64,000 nucleotides of DNA from Hydractinia symbiolongicarpus (lineage: Eukaryota > Cnidaria > Hydrozoa > Anthoathecata > Hydractiniidae). Both the position numbers and the translations under genes were made by a program. Every line of letters begins with the position of its first letter. The stretch's first letter is position 1. This document shows, piece after piece, positions 51,847-63,840 of the stretch. The stretch is taken from contig NC_079875.1 of assembly GCF_029227915.1 (NCBI RefSeq), positions 25,368,001 to 25,432,000 on the forward strand, in the 5' to 3' direction. Under the pieces are notes generated by a model. It was given only the letters and a program-made list of their open reading frames with translations. It searched no databases and was not told where the DNA came from.

Positions 51847-52694
51847 AATAGGCTCCATGTTTGTTTCTCTTTATAATACCAAGACTGGTGAACTACGAAT
51901 CGGTATAATTCTTGAGTATAGTGATACGGAGACCAATAGTAGGTTTGTGTTGTAGGCCAAAAAATCTAGTTGAACAAGATACAAAAACAATCTTTTTTAA
52001 ATAAATAATTTTGAAATATTATTTTCTGCTTAGTTGGCTATGGAGCCAGATTTTCATTTGCCAATACAAATTTTCCAAACATTGACGATGTTTTATTTCT
52101 ATTCAAAGTTCTATGAAGATATTTGTTTTCTTTATAAGGAGTTTAAAACTAGCCGAAACTCGTAGGTAACTGAACAATAAATAATTGTGTCTATTGATTT
52201 TTATGTTTTATAAAAGCAGTCTTTGAGTTTTATTTGTTTCTTGCTTTCCTAGTTGTTAAAAAAAACTTCTTCTACAGCCTTTAAGCCTGTAGAAGTTTAA
52301 AATACTCTTTTTTCGCCGTTTTTAACACAAAAGACTAGTGTATCAAGAAACATTACGAGTCTAGCGTAGCGGTACGGAAATTATAAGTTGTAGAGTGTTG
52401 TGGTCAAAACCATCTTGTTAAACAAGATAAAAAAACGTAAACTTTATTTTTACACTATCAGTTTGAATTATTATTTTGTTTCGCACATTTTTTCTTGGGT
52501 TTAAGGCAATAAATAACAAACTAAATTTGATAAATTTTCTTATTATTACAAGCTCGTGAGCTTGTATTAAAACGCAAATGTGTCCTACAAGAATGGAAAT
52601 TTTTGCCGCTCTGAGCACCGACACGGGAGTCGTCGTGTGTTCGAATCTCATCTTGGTAACTCTTTTTACTTTTTTTTTCTTTTTTCTTATAAAA
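51847..52694 (+). repeat. Left arm of a near-perfect 1.75-kb palindrome
   Basis: This ~848-bp arm is the reverse complement of 52746-53594 with very few mismatches (for example one base near 52135 against 53310). The arm carries hairpins at 52269-52295 (CTTCTACAG..CTGTAGAAG) and 52547-52566 (ACAAGCTC..GAGCTTGT). It also holds a tRNA-like segment at 52590-52670: GAGCACCGACACGGGAGTCG and GTGTTCGAATCTCATCTTGG, with a B-box-like GTTCGAATC. The apparent proteins encoded identically from both arms are artefacts of the symmetry. Confidence 0.95.
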
Positions 52695-52745
52695 ATGTGT
52701 TTGAGTTTGTGAACCACTGCTTTATAAAGCAGAATCAATGAAAAA

Positions 52746-53594
52746 TTTTATAAGAAAAAAGAAAAAAAAAAGTAAAAATAGTTACCAAGATGAGATTCGA
52801 ACACACGACGACTCCCGTGTCGGTGCTCAGAGCGGCAAAAATTTCCATTCTTGTAGGACACATTTGCGTTTTAATACAAGCTCACGAGCTTGTAATAATA
52901 AGAAAATTTATCAAATTTAGTTTGTTATTTATTGCCTTAAACCCAAGAAAAAATGTGCGAAACAAAATAATAATTCAAACTGATAGTGTAAAAATAAAGT
53001 TTACGTTTTTTTATCTTGTTTAACAAGATGGTTTTGACCACAACACTCTACAACTTATAATTTCCGTACCGCTACGCTAGACTCGTAATGTTTCTTGATA
53101 CACTAGTCTTTTGTGTTAAAAACGGCGAAAAAAGAGTATTTTAAACTTCTACAGGCTTAAAGGCTGTAGAAGAAGTTTTTTTTAACAACTAGGAAAGCAA
53201 GAAACAAATAAAACTCAAAGACTGCTTTTATAAAACATAAAAATCAATAGACACAATTATTTATTGTTCAGTTACCTACGAGTTTCGGCTAGTTTTAAAC
53301 TCCTTATAAGGAAAACAAATATCTTCATAGAACTTTGAATAGAAATAAAACATCGTCAATGTTTGGAAAATTTGTATTGGCAAATGAAAATCTGGCTCCA
53401 TAGCCAACTAAGCAGAAAATAATATTTCAAAATTATTTATTTAAAAAAGAATGTTTTTGTATCTTGTTCAACTAGATTTTTTGGCCTACAACACAAACCT
53501 ACTATTGGTCTCCGTATCACTATACTCAAGAATTATACCGATTCGTAGTTCACCAGTCTCGGTATTATAAAGAGAAACAAACATGGAGCCTATT
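52746..53594 (-). repeat. Right arm of the palindrome
   Basis: Reverse-complement copy of 51847-52694, with spacer 52695-52745. The ends are AATAGGCTCCATG on the left and CATGGAGCCTATT on the right. The identity suggests recent formation or gene-conversion between arms. Confidence 0.95.
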
Positions 53595-53595
53595 T

Positions 53596-56215
53596 CAAAG
53601 TCTTAGCAGCTTAGAAGCCGTGGAACAAATAATCAAAAAAATATATAGCATGAATAAACAAAACTCACTGCTTCTTTTCCATTTTTACTATGTTTACACA
53701 CTTCTGCTTCTGTCCGCCAGAAAAAAGAGATGACTAACTTGGTTAACGTTTAAAGAATGTGCTGATCAAAACAAATCTAGCAACGACTCGCTTTCACAAC
53801 CGTTAACATATATTATTATTTTCTACATATTGAATTTGTGAATACAATGAACAGAAAATAAATAGAGAAACAAAATTCCAGCTGGGTTTAACACATCATT
53901 GTAAATCCATTAAAATAACCTTTTAGTATGGCATCTTTTTATTTTTAATACATTAATGATGAGTGCGTCACGTGCACATCCGGTAGTAAACACAGATGTT
54001 TTTATTAAATTTTATTTTTGTTTATGTTTTGTTTTTACATGTCAAACGGTGTGATGTACATACGAGAAAAAGTAAAGCTGTTAGTCAATATAAATGGAAG
54101 AAAATTTAATCGCTTTAAAATGGCCTTGAATATTTTAGGTGTTTTCCATGTCAACAGAAACATGTCACCAGAAAAGGCACTTTTAATAAATTTTAATAAA
54201 TTAAAGGGGGCATGTCCACCACACTACCTACTGTCTCCTAACGTTGCCGCACTATCCTTATTTTTCCCAAAGATTTCAGCTTGGAAGTTTTTTAATCAAA
54301 TTCATTTTGTTTTTTTTCAAAAACTTACTAAACTTGTTCAATGAAAGCATAATATTTTTTCTGTCTCATCCTGGCATTCACTAAAATTAGTTTGAAGACT
54401 TACACCATACATTTAGTGAGTGCTATTCGTTAGAAAAACAATTTCGCCATTGACAATTGTGCAAATCAATTTCAGTATTTTTTAAACACGCAGTTAAGGC
54501 CCTGATAGACGATAAAATTTTCTGCAACATTTTCAAAAGTAGTAACATGACTAATATGCTTGAGAATATGTTGAAGATTGATACACGACAAGTTTTACTG
54601 AAACATAGTGTCTCAATAGAGAAGTTTTAAAATGGGAGATAAATAAATAGCAGAAAATGAGTTAACTTGCACGAATTTGGCTTGTTCAGCTGCAACACGT
54701 CTTCAAGAAAACGAGGAAACAAAGAAAAACAGAAAAACATGAATAGGAGAGTTCTTGCGAAATCAAAATGATTATTGAGGCCACCCTGTTACAGTAATTG
54801 CATTATTAGACGAACCAAGGTCTTCCAGATTACTTTATGTAGATTGGACAACGAGGTTATCTTTTCAAAATTTCAGGGTGTCAAAAATTTTTATATCGGT
54901 ATATAAATAGAGACAAGTCTTCATCGTAGTCATGACTAACAACAATATTTTTTTCATTTTTGAATTTCTTTTCTACGACACGATGATGAGATGCCGCTAA
55001 ATATTCATTTAACAACACATCGAACGCGCATAATGGAGGCTTCATATTTATATTTTCTTGATCTTTTTTACTCACAAATTTTTTCAGTAAGTGCAGTAGC
55101 ATAAAATAATAAAAATATGTACGTCACTAGCCAGGAGAACCAGCAAAAGTTTTCTTACCACCGGAATATTTTAGGTGGGAAAATTACAAACAATTTTTCT
55201 GCAGTCAGAATTTTAACCGCGCTTTTTGATTGGTTATTTCTATTGTTCTTTGCTCACGTGGTCAATATCAAGAAATCCTTTGTTTTGAGCGTGAATGCCT
55301 ATACTCACCCGAACGAATATAATTAATTCTTGCATTATTAAGAGGGTAAGATGTGACCACGTCGACTTTGTGTTTATTGGTTGATTATAATTCAAGGTTT
55401 GCTATGAGGTGGATTCAATTTTTAGGGCTTTACCTTGACATGTGTTTGCGTCTAATCTTTCGTTTGATAGAAAGTGAATTTGATATGATCAAAGAATGCT
55501 TAGTTAACTCGGCTAGTTCGTCACATGTTGTTTAACATTTTTGCTATTTTGATCTTCAACTTTTTCTTGTTTCATTATTTTATGCGTGTTGACCCGTGAC
55601 CATCACTATAAAGAGAAATATATTTCATTGTATTTTAATTCAGCTAAGACAATTTTAACCTGTATCTGTTATATAATGGCGAAAAAAATATCTATCTGTC
55701 AGACTGTTTTATATTGTGGGTCTACTGTGTTGTCGTTCTGCAAAGTTTTAGGTGAAAATACTGTTTTTTTACGTGAAAATACAAATTTTTGTAAAGGCTG
55801 TTTTACATTACAGCAATATATTGCTTTAATATGAAACGGCCTCAACTCTACGAACATTTTTAATATCAAAACATTCATAGTCTTTGTTTCTGCAAATTTT
55901 TTGTTATGATGGCTGTAACATTTAAATTGATTTATTATATATTGTACGCGCTGGGTCAAATGCGGTCCAATAAATGAATAAAAATGAAGCCCGCGACGAA
56001 TGTTTTCAATAGTTCGGCAAATTACTATTTTTAGATATACACTTCCCTCTCAAACCTTCTAGGTAGGAAACGCGGGAGTGTTCGGTGGAAAACCGAAATG
56101 AAATTAGGTTCATTGTGTTTTAGGTAGAAATCCTTTTCTGGTTGTGATATCCTTAAACATTGAAAAATTTGCGTAAAACAACGTTATTACAAGGATTATT
56201 TATCGTTGGGTTAAC
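53596..56215. other. No convincing gene
   Basis: Contains unremarkable short ORFs (54018-54344 plus, 54881-55102 minus, 55586-55834 plus) without recognisable features. The first GGT exon could lie here or beyond but was not identified. Confidence 0.4.
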
Positions 56216-56239
56216 ACGCCTAAAACAATAACGCACTTA

Positions 56240-57650
56240 TGTCCCCAGGGTTTTTTGCGGAGCAAAGCGTCAGCGAACGCAGCGTAGCAAAGTCCATTTC
56301 CTCATTAATCAGCCAAATATAAGGAACCGTGAAGGGTGTATAGGTTTTCCACACAAAAAAAAATGTCACTTTGCTAGTCTGAATTTTTTTTTTAACTGGA
56401 GGAGCACTTAATGGAGCTACAACTATGCTACAGATCGGTAAAAAGATCTTTAATTCACTATTCCCCAAAAACATTTTAAGAAACTGTTCTTAATCTATTT
56501 TTGAAATAAACACAGAGAACAATATAAAGTCTTTAATGCATACCTGACTGCATTAGCAACACAAATTTTGTATTTCATTTTTAAGTCAGAAATACTGTTT
56601 GGTTGATAATAGCTAAGAACAGTTAAATACTTGACAGTCACGCTGTCATCCTTTATTTTTTTGAAAATAAGCAAATTATCTTTCAAATAATCAGATGAAT
56701 CAACTTTTTTTTGACAATTGAAAAAATGAAATAACATTGCATCTCTTCCAGTACATCAATCTGAAATTTAACAATGACAAGCTCCACAATTTACACTTTT
56801 TGCTTGAAAAACTGGCAGGATTTCAGCTATTGGATCCATTTTCGTTTGCCTGGGTGACTTATGTGCATGAAGACGAAGACTGCCATGTATTCCGCAACAC
56901 CACTTTTTTTAAAATTGTTATGTACTATCAAAGACAGAGCATTGTTTTCTTGCATGAGTGTTTGTAACCACTTTCTTTTAATTATAATAATGAAAGATTA
57001 CAGTCAACACAACATCAGAAAGCTCGGAAGACATAACTGTGGCACCTCCGAGTAGGCTGCGGTTGAGTAATCGATCGAGGGCTTCAGTTGCTTTTGTTCC
57101 TTGTCCTGACGTAATTTCAAAGAGAAAACCTTTGAAAGCCTGACCAGACATATTTTCCACTTCGTTATAAACTTTAATTGATTCCAGCAGGTAAATTATC
57201 AATACATTGCTTGTTAATTGTTTTGAATATTTTCCAACATTTCAGCAGTGGTTCTCATGGTCCAAATAGCGCCCAAGTTTGCTTTTGTTCCTTGTCCTGA
57301 CGTAATTTCAAAGAGAAAACCTTTGAAAGCCTGACCAGACATATTTTCCACTTCGTTATAAACTTTAATTGATTCCAGCAGGTAAATTATCAATACATTG
57401 CTTGTTAATTGTTTTGAATATTTTCCAACATTTCAGCAGTGGTTCTCATGGTCCAAATAGCGCCCAAGTTTCTGTCGAAAATAACAGTGACTTCATTCAT
57501 CCTTGGAGGAAAGAATACGGAAGGAGAAACAACTTCATTTCTGTACGCTTTAAATGTATTGAATTTTCTATTGTTTTTAATTTCAAAAGAATCAGTGCGT
57601 GAGGTGCTCGACCGAGTCTTTTTCGCAAAAAAATGATCAAATTCCATATT
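56240..57650 (-). CDS. Possible adhesion-GPCR-like (GAIN region) exons, fragmentary
   Basis: Minus-strand coding-like exons in order: about 57650-57440 (FNTFKAYRNEVVSPSVFFPP, VTVIFDRNLGAIWTMRTTAE), 57175-56998 (VYNEVENMSGQAFKGFLFEI, ATEALDRLLNRSLLGGATVM, donor GTAATC), 56700-56544 (VDSSDYLKDNLLIFKKIKDD, MKYKICVANAV, donor GTATGC) and 56435-56290 (SIVVAPLSAPPVKKKIQTSK, VTFFFVWKTYTPFTVP). The phase of the last junction fits. The final part resembles the GAIN-domain end of adhesion GPCRs (hydrophobic strand, APP, VTF strand), but no GPS Cys pair or seven-helix region was found. A competing plus-strand reading exists near 56737-56967 and for an intron near 57172-57245. The assignment is weak. Confidence 0.3.
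57090..57471. repeat. Exact 191-bp tandem duplication
   Basis: 57090-57280 and 57281-57471 appear identical base for base by reading. The copies include an exon/intron border of the possible GAIN-region gene, so the duplication may disrupt or duplicate part of an exon, or be an assembly or allelic artefact. Confidence 0.95.
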
Positions 57651-58285
57651 CTCCTTTAATAGAGGCTAACTTTTTTCTATTAAAATCTGACTGTAACACG
57701 CTGCAGGCACGTGATTATTGCATGGAAAGTGTGCCTAATATAAGTCGGTAAACATTGCTGTTAAAAACTTCAACATTACGTTTGGAAATAAGCGTTTAAC
57801 CATGATATTAACCTATTTTTGCAGGCTTGAGTATACCACTTTGATCATGAAAAACAATATAGATAGATATGCGCCGGACGAGTGCCGACAAAATGTGTGC
57901 TGGATTAATGTTTATTCTAACTAAAGAAATAACTTCTTATAACAGAACGTCGTTTTAAAACGAGATATAAACTTTTTCTTTTTGTTTACAAAAGTGTCGA
58001 CCATGTGCTTCTTCGCTAATTATGTTAACATAAAAACAAAAGAAATTTTACCGATTTCAATATGGCTTCTTGTTTTGATAATATTATCAAATTCATCATC
58101 AAATTATCTAATTGTTTTTATAACCAATCATAGTTGCGAATTGTTATTCACGAATAATTTAGTCACACAACCGCCAAAATTTCAAATTAAGTTTCTATAC
58201 AGACACCTGCTAGAACCTCACGCAGTGTTTCAATAGAATTAAAAGAGTTGTTTCTCCTTCCGTATTCTTTCCTCCAAGGTTCATC
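57508..58285. repeat. Short inverted repeat (57508-57548 / 58243-58282)
   Basis: GGAGGAAAGAATACGGAAGG AGAAACAACTTC near 57508-57548 recurs inverted at 58243-58282 as GTTGTTTCTCCTTCCGTATT CTTTCCTCC. Both encode VVSPSVFFPPR, on opposite strands. The second copy is followed by a GTAAGT donor, hinting that a duplicated gene segment lies inverted here. Confidence 0.7.
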
Positions 58286-58299
58286 AGTAAGTAATAATG

Positions 58300-59090
58300 G
58301 GAAGTTTTCTTCAACACAACAGGTATAACACATATATTAATTTTACATCCTTTGATAAGTTTTGCCTTGAGAGAATTTCGATGCAATTTGTGTTGTGTCG
58401 ACGCAATGTTTTCATGTGATGTTCACATGTAAGATACCACTGAATATTTTGACCAAAATCATTTAAAATAATAAAAAGCAATAAATGTATTGCCATGTTG
58501 CCGATATTAGCCAATAGACTTTCGAGGCTTCAATATATGGTCAGTCGATAGTGACATTCGAAGGTCAATACTATTCATTTCATTCGCCTTGATATTGGGT
58601 CTAAAAGTAAGTTAATAGTCTTATCCTTCCCCGGGAAATCAAATATCTTACTATTATTAAATTTTGCCATTGCAGCAATCCCCTCAGATATTTGTGTGAA
58701 ATAAAAAAAATCTGTTGTAGCATGTTGTTTGTTTGATGTGTAAATATGAAAATTTCACGATTTGTCAATTGTGAGGATTTCGAAAATTACATTCATTTTG
58801 TTTTAAAAAATTGAGAAAGAGCTGCGGGACACCAAAGAAAATAAATTCGGGAAAAGTGTATTGCAATATAATTATTATTTACATGATTAACATTCGTTTG
58901 AAGACTGCACAATTAGGTCAAGAAATGACGGAAATTTTGTCTGTTGTAGTCAATATCCAGCACATAGCGGGACATGGTCAAACCTCCTTAAACCATGTTA
59001 TACACACTTAATTAGTAATATCATGCCCTAAAAAATAAACGCAGCGTGTCCCGCTAAGTATTCGCGTCCCGCGATGTGTTCAAAAACAAC
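58300..59090. other. No gene seen
   Basis: AT-rich spacer ending in a short (CAA)n tract at 59085-59103, next to the right arm of the large inverted repeat. Confidence 0.5.
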
Positions 59091-59094
59091 AACA

Positions 59095-62000
59095 ACAACA
59101 ACAAAAAAATATATATAAAGTTGAAAAAGTATTAAAACAATAAACACATCTGGCCCCTACTAAACTTTAGTCGTTCTTAAAAGAAAACATTTATTGACTC
59201 AACATATCACTATATTAGATTACATTACTATGTGTAGGAGATGCACATAGACAAGAGTATATTTAATATTTAACACGATTAGAATGTTTGTAGAATTTTT
59301 CATTACTTTTTAACGAAGTGTCACGACGACTTTTTACAAAAAAAAATGAAAATTTTGACTTTGATAATGACGATTGTCCTCAACCGTCTTTTTCAGACAG
59401 TATTACAACATTAACGCCGAATGCTTACCTCAATTATGAAATTCAAATTTCTGTGTCTTATAAAAACATATTTCCCAAGCGTAAGTTTAATGGTTTTTCG
59501 GTTTTATTATAACTACCCAGTAAGGACAAATAATAATTAATAATGACATTGTATCTTGTTCATGTAGGGAATTCATAATACGGTTACTGATATCCCACGA
59601 TATTTTAAGAAAATAAATTAATTAACCAGAACGATTTCATTCTAAACCTTGTCGAGATAAGCCATGTTGAGCGAGAGGAAAGAGTTTCTGACGATGAGAA
59701 AAAGTAACATGACTGGCTAAAAAGTGTGTAGTAGCCGATGGTAAGTTGCGTTTTTACTGATTATCTATTTTTTCGTTTACCTCATCCAAAGAACGGTGCA
59801 TCTGTTTTTAATTTATTTATAGAATGACAAAAGAAACTTCAGAAGCAAGAAAAGAAATTATGTCACACTGAAGGATGGTAAGTCGAATTTTTACAATTCG
59901 AACAATCTTACAATCTTTGTAAGTTATAACTTGCAGTATCACTTTTTTAGTTTGGTTTACCAGCATTTTATGGAAAGGCGGAAAAAGCAATTGTGAGAGC
60001 CCAAAAGAGGTTGGAATTGACGATCTGGATTGCTGTATGTGATTTTTTTACTTTTTAATATATTACGTATCGTGTGCTATAAAGCCGTGCCCGCTACCCG
60101 CTAAACAGCAAACTGCAATACACTCAAACATATAATTACCCGCGTATTTATTTTCCAGTAACAAGCCTTTAGGACAGATTTAAGTATTGCGCGCTCCTTG
60201 CAGGCTGTGTAGAATAGAATCATTATGTGCCGTTTTTATGGCTGTCAAATACTTAACCCCCTTTATTAAATGCCAACCTGCATTACAACTCCAGAACAAT
60301 TGTGCATACAGCTGGTCCTACAAAAATGAAAAATCACTTTGTATATTCGCTATTTATATTTTCACACGTCTCCTGAAAATTAATATTCCGCGCACAAAAA
60401 TTATAATTGACGAAAGTATCCCGCTTTCCTTAACAATATCGACACACTTGTAGAACTCCTCTAATATTTTTTTTACTATTTTCAACCTTTCGGGGGCTTA
60501 AATGTGTCTTAAAAGTTTCCACAATGATAGATCTTGTTACGACAAACAATGTTTGATAAACTGTTTTATCAAAGGAAGCTTAAACAACTTTTTGTGTTTG
60601 TGTGTACAGTGCTTCTTTGTAAACTTTTTTCACTTAGTGCAATAGGAATTGTTGCAGCTAGTCACAAACGAAGCAAAAAATTTTTTAAGGAGAAAACATG
60701 CTCTTTCGTTTTTGTAACGTAACTGGTGAGATTGACAACAACATATTTCCGTCATTGCATAATTGCACATCCGTTTTGCAGCGAAATTGATCTGACGTGA
60801 AAACGATTGATGTTAACATTTTTAAAATCTTTTACCTAAATCAACATGTGAATGTGTGAAGTCGCCTATTTCTGGAGCTCGAATCAGTAAAATATCAAAC
60901 TCACATTTGTTTGGCCTGCATGAAAAAGATCACGAACCTTCTTTCGTCATTTAATCATTGATTCCTGACAATATTCCTCTAGCGACTTGCGAGAGGACAT
61001 GGACAATGTTTTCTTACAACGTGACTTGACTTTATACACTCTGACGTACTGGGCAATTCTATAAAAAGCATTTCTAATGCTATAACATGATATCAAACGT
61101 TACATAAGAACATAATCACTTACACTTGATTTTTTGTCATTCCGTTAAAGAAATATAAGATAGCGTTGGGTCTATCAGATTCTATGGCACCCAATTGTTC
61201 AAAACGATTTATTTAAAAAAAATATTTATACACATATAATCTTAGCTACGTATAATATCATGTACTCATCTTATGGTTGAGTTCTTCTCGCATTTCGATT
61301 GGTTAATCTACACGAAAAAAATGATATATTTTTAATTTCTACTAAGAGACGGGTGCAATTTGTTGTTGGTTTGTAATTCTAAAAGTAATTTTCCCGTTAA
61401 AAAGAATTTTCCAGCTTGGTTTGACCCCAATTTAGTAGGGTCTAAAAATTTAGGCGAGCACATAATTGTTGACGCCTATTGCTAAAAATAAAATCATTGC
61501 ATTGCACATTTACATTTCAGACTAAATATCATGGAACGAATAAAAATAACAACGACTTAAATTAATATTTTAAAAGTGGGTTAACCGGGTTAATACATCC
61601 GTTTTAAAAAGACATGTTCCGGTGTCAAACCGCTTGTTTAAAACGTTTGATCCTATACGTTTTTTGATCAGCGTTTCAACAATGGGATAGGGTAATTTTT
61701 AAAATAATTAAACAATAACAAATACCTGATAAATTAATTTCTTTAGTTACTAGAAAACCTATAATGTTGAATATAGGCCTTTTGCTTGTGTAACCGAGCT
61801 GTAGTTTTGTTTTAAAAAAGAAACTTGTCTACAACATATACGAAGAAAGTTTTTGAAATGCAGTCTGCGCGTCTTGTGTTTGTTTTAAACACAAAATTTT
61901 CTCAACATTAAACAGATTGGTTTTCAGTTCATGGATGCTTCACTTTTTTAAAGCATTTTCAGGTGAGAAGAAATTAATGTTTGTTTTTAAAATGTGAAAA

Positions 62001-63085
62001 TGTGTTGTTTCTTCTGAATAAAAATATTTCTTTCTGTGTAACATTTGTGCAATTCTTAATCTGTAAACTATCTTGTATTTATTTAGATAAAAATATGAAA
62101 CAAACAAATATCGTGACATCAAAGATCCGATCATATGGTCAATACGTGTATCTGCAAGTATAATATGTTACGATTACAATTTTATATCAAGAATTATGGG
62201 TACAAGAAACTAAATGTCAACCTGTGAGGAAATTTGTGCAATTGTTACATTACGACGGAGTTTTTGAATTCAAGATCAATTAATGGTGTATCAAACAGCG
62301 ACCAATTTGCTAAGCTGTTTCAGAGTCTTTACGTTACGGTTATAACCTGATTTGATGGAAGTGCTCTGTGTTGTTTGATGCACACACGTTTATCAAAAGC
62401 AAAGCGATTTCAAGTCCTGCTTGCCGAATAATAATTGTGCGAAATAATTCAGATTCAAGTCATCATTGCTTCGCTTGCACCATATCTTTCATCACGATAT
62501 TTTAATAGTGTTTTGGTGTTAGATAAACAGTTCTCGGTTATTCTGATGACACTGAAACATTTTACCATGACAAATGGTTTGGTCACGCTTTGTAATAAAC
62601 ATCAGCAAGTAACGCAATTGTTCTCCACAAGTTAAAAATAAGTGTCTGTCTGGGACAAAAAAGTGAATGTGTTTATTTTTTAAAAACGAAGTTTTTGTCC
62701 CAAACCAACTAAAAAATAGTATAATATTTCTTAGGAGAGCACTTCGTGTTTTTTTACCATGCTCTCAGATTTTTTAAACGACTTCTTGGTTTACCAAATT
62801 GGTAAATCTTGTTTGAGCATTAACTAACTAATTATTATATGTTATAAGTTATATGCGAATTTGTCGACGTAACATACAACTAGTAATTTATTAAATATTA
62901 GGAAATATATTTTACAGATGCATATCTGTAAAATAGTTTCGAGAACAGCATCCGTGAAATGGAATAATTGACAATCTGATAAGAGCGTCATTTTGCACTA
63001 AAAAGTGCAGCGAACATGAATTAAAAAAGGCTTGACGCGCAGACTGCAATTCACAAACATGTAATGTAGTAAGCAAGCAAAAATA
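59095..63085 (-). repeat. Right arm of the large divergent inverted repeat
   Basis: Reverse complement of the left arm at 31090-34640, with the same landmarks in reverse order: GTTCTTAAAAG near 59170, TAAGCCATGTTGAGCGAGAG near 59660, AATTATATGTTTGAGTG-like blocks near 60125, GCGCAGACTGCAATTCACAA near 63040. No coding sequence is recognised. ORFs in the two arms are not conserved as proteins. Confidence 0.85.
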
Positions 63086-63129
63086 AACAAATTTTAATTA
63101 TATCTGTCTATTATGCGTGTTGATTATTG

Positions 63130-63840
63130 TTTAAAAATGTGACATGTAAACAGCTTCCCTTTTATCGCAAATTTTCTCCATTCTCCCTCCGTCAAATATA
63201 ATAGGGTCTTGAACCGTCATAAAATAGCGAATTACAGAAAAACTACTTCTACAAATATTGCATTGACAATTCTTTAGGAGGTGCAAATAGGACATCGATT
63301 TGGACCGTCTGTTTTTACCGTTGGTTTTACATAGTACCAAAATATTGAACAATTTACACCAACCACAAAATTAAAACACAACATAGAAAGATAATAAAAA
63401 GAAGATAACCATAATACTAGATTTTTCAGGGAAATCACTGCACACCCTGCACAGCTTACAGAAACATTCATGAAGACCTCGTGTACACTTATTATAAACA
63501 AGCAAACAAAAACATTCAAACAGCACGTTCTCGTCTACATCATTCTGTAGAGCACGTAGATGTTTGTAAGCCCTGTAGATGTTATATGTTATCATTTCCA
63601 TTTTCGAGGATACGCTCGCAAATGTTCTTTCTAAAGTCTCGTTAAATTTATTGTGTACAATCCATATAGGTGAATATTTATCATAGCACATCCGAGAGAA
63701 TGCTTCACCACGATCAGACCTCTGATCATGATAAGTGCATATTGGCTTAGCCTCTTTAACATAACATTAATGTAATTGACTGTGTGACGTATAACTTGTC
63801 GATTTTCATTGCATTTGAGACATGCATTTTTCGGCAAAAT
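63130..63840 (-). pseudogene. Unrecognised coding-like region
   Basis: Minus-strand frames join into a coding-like order: KNACLKCNENRQVIRHTVNY, then after a frame change near 63750 PICTYHDQRSDRGEAFSRMC and CYDKYSPIWIVHNKFNETLE, ALQNDVDENVLFECFCLLVY, CKLCRVCSDFPE, and near 63290 PNRCPICTS. The many Cys pairs look like zinc-binding knuckles. Family not recognised; the frame change suggests decay. It may continue beyond the window. Confidence 0.3.

Noticed and set aside
52418-53023. Identical proteins encoded from both arms of the palindrome
   Set aside because: They result from the symmetry of the palindrome and run through a tRNA-like segment; no conserved protein features.
56737-56967. Plus-strand 76-codon ORF (YINLKFNNDKLHN...)
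   Set aside because: Open and preceded by a fair acceptor, but overlaps the better minus-strand exon series and has no recognisable domain.
31090-63085. A Polinton/Maverick or other giant transposon with 3.5-kb terminal inverted repeats
   Set aside because: No protein-primed polymerase, integrase, ATPase or capsid genes lie between the arms; the interior is a host gene plus unrelated elements, and the arms are divergent.
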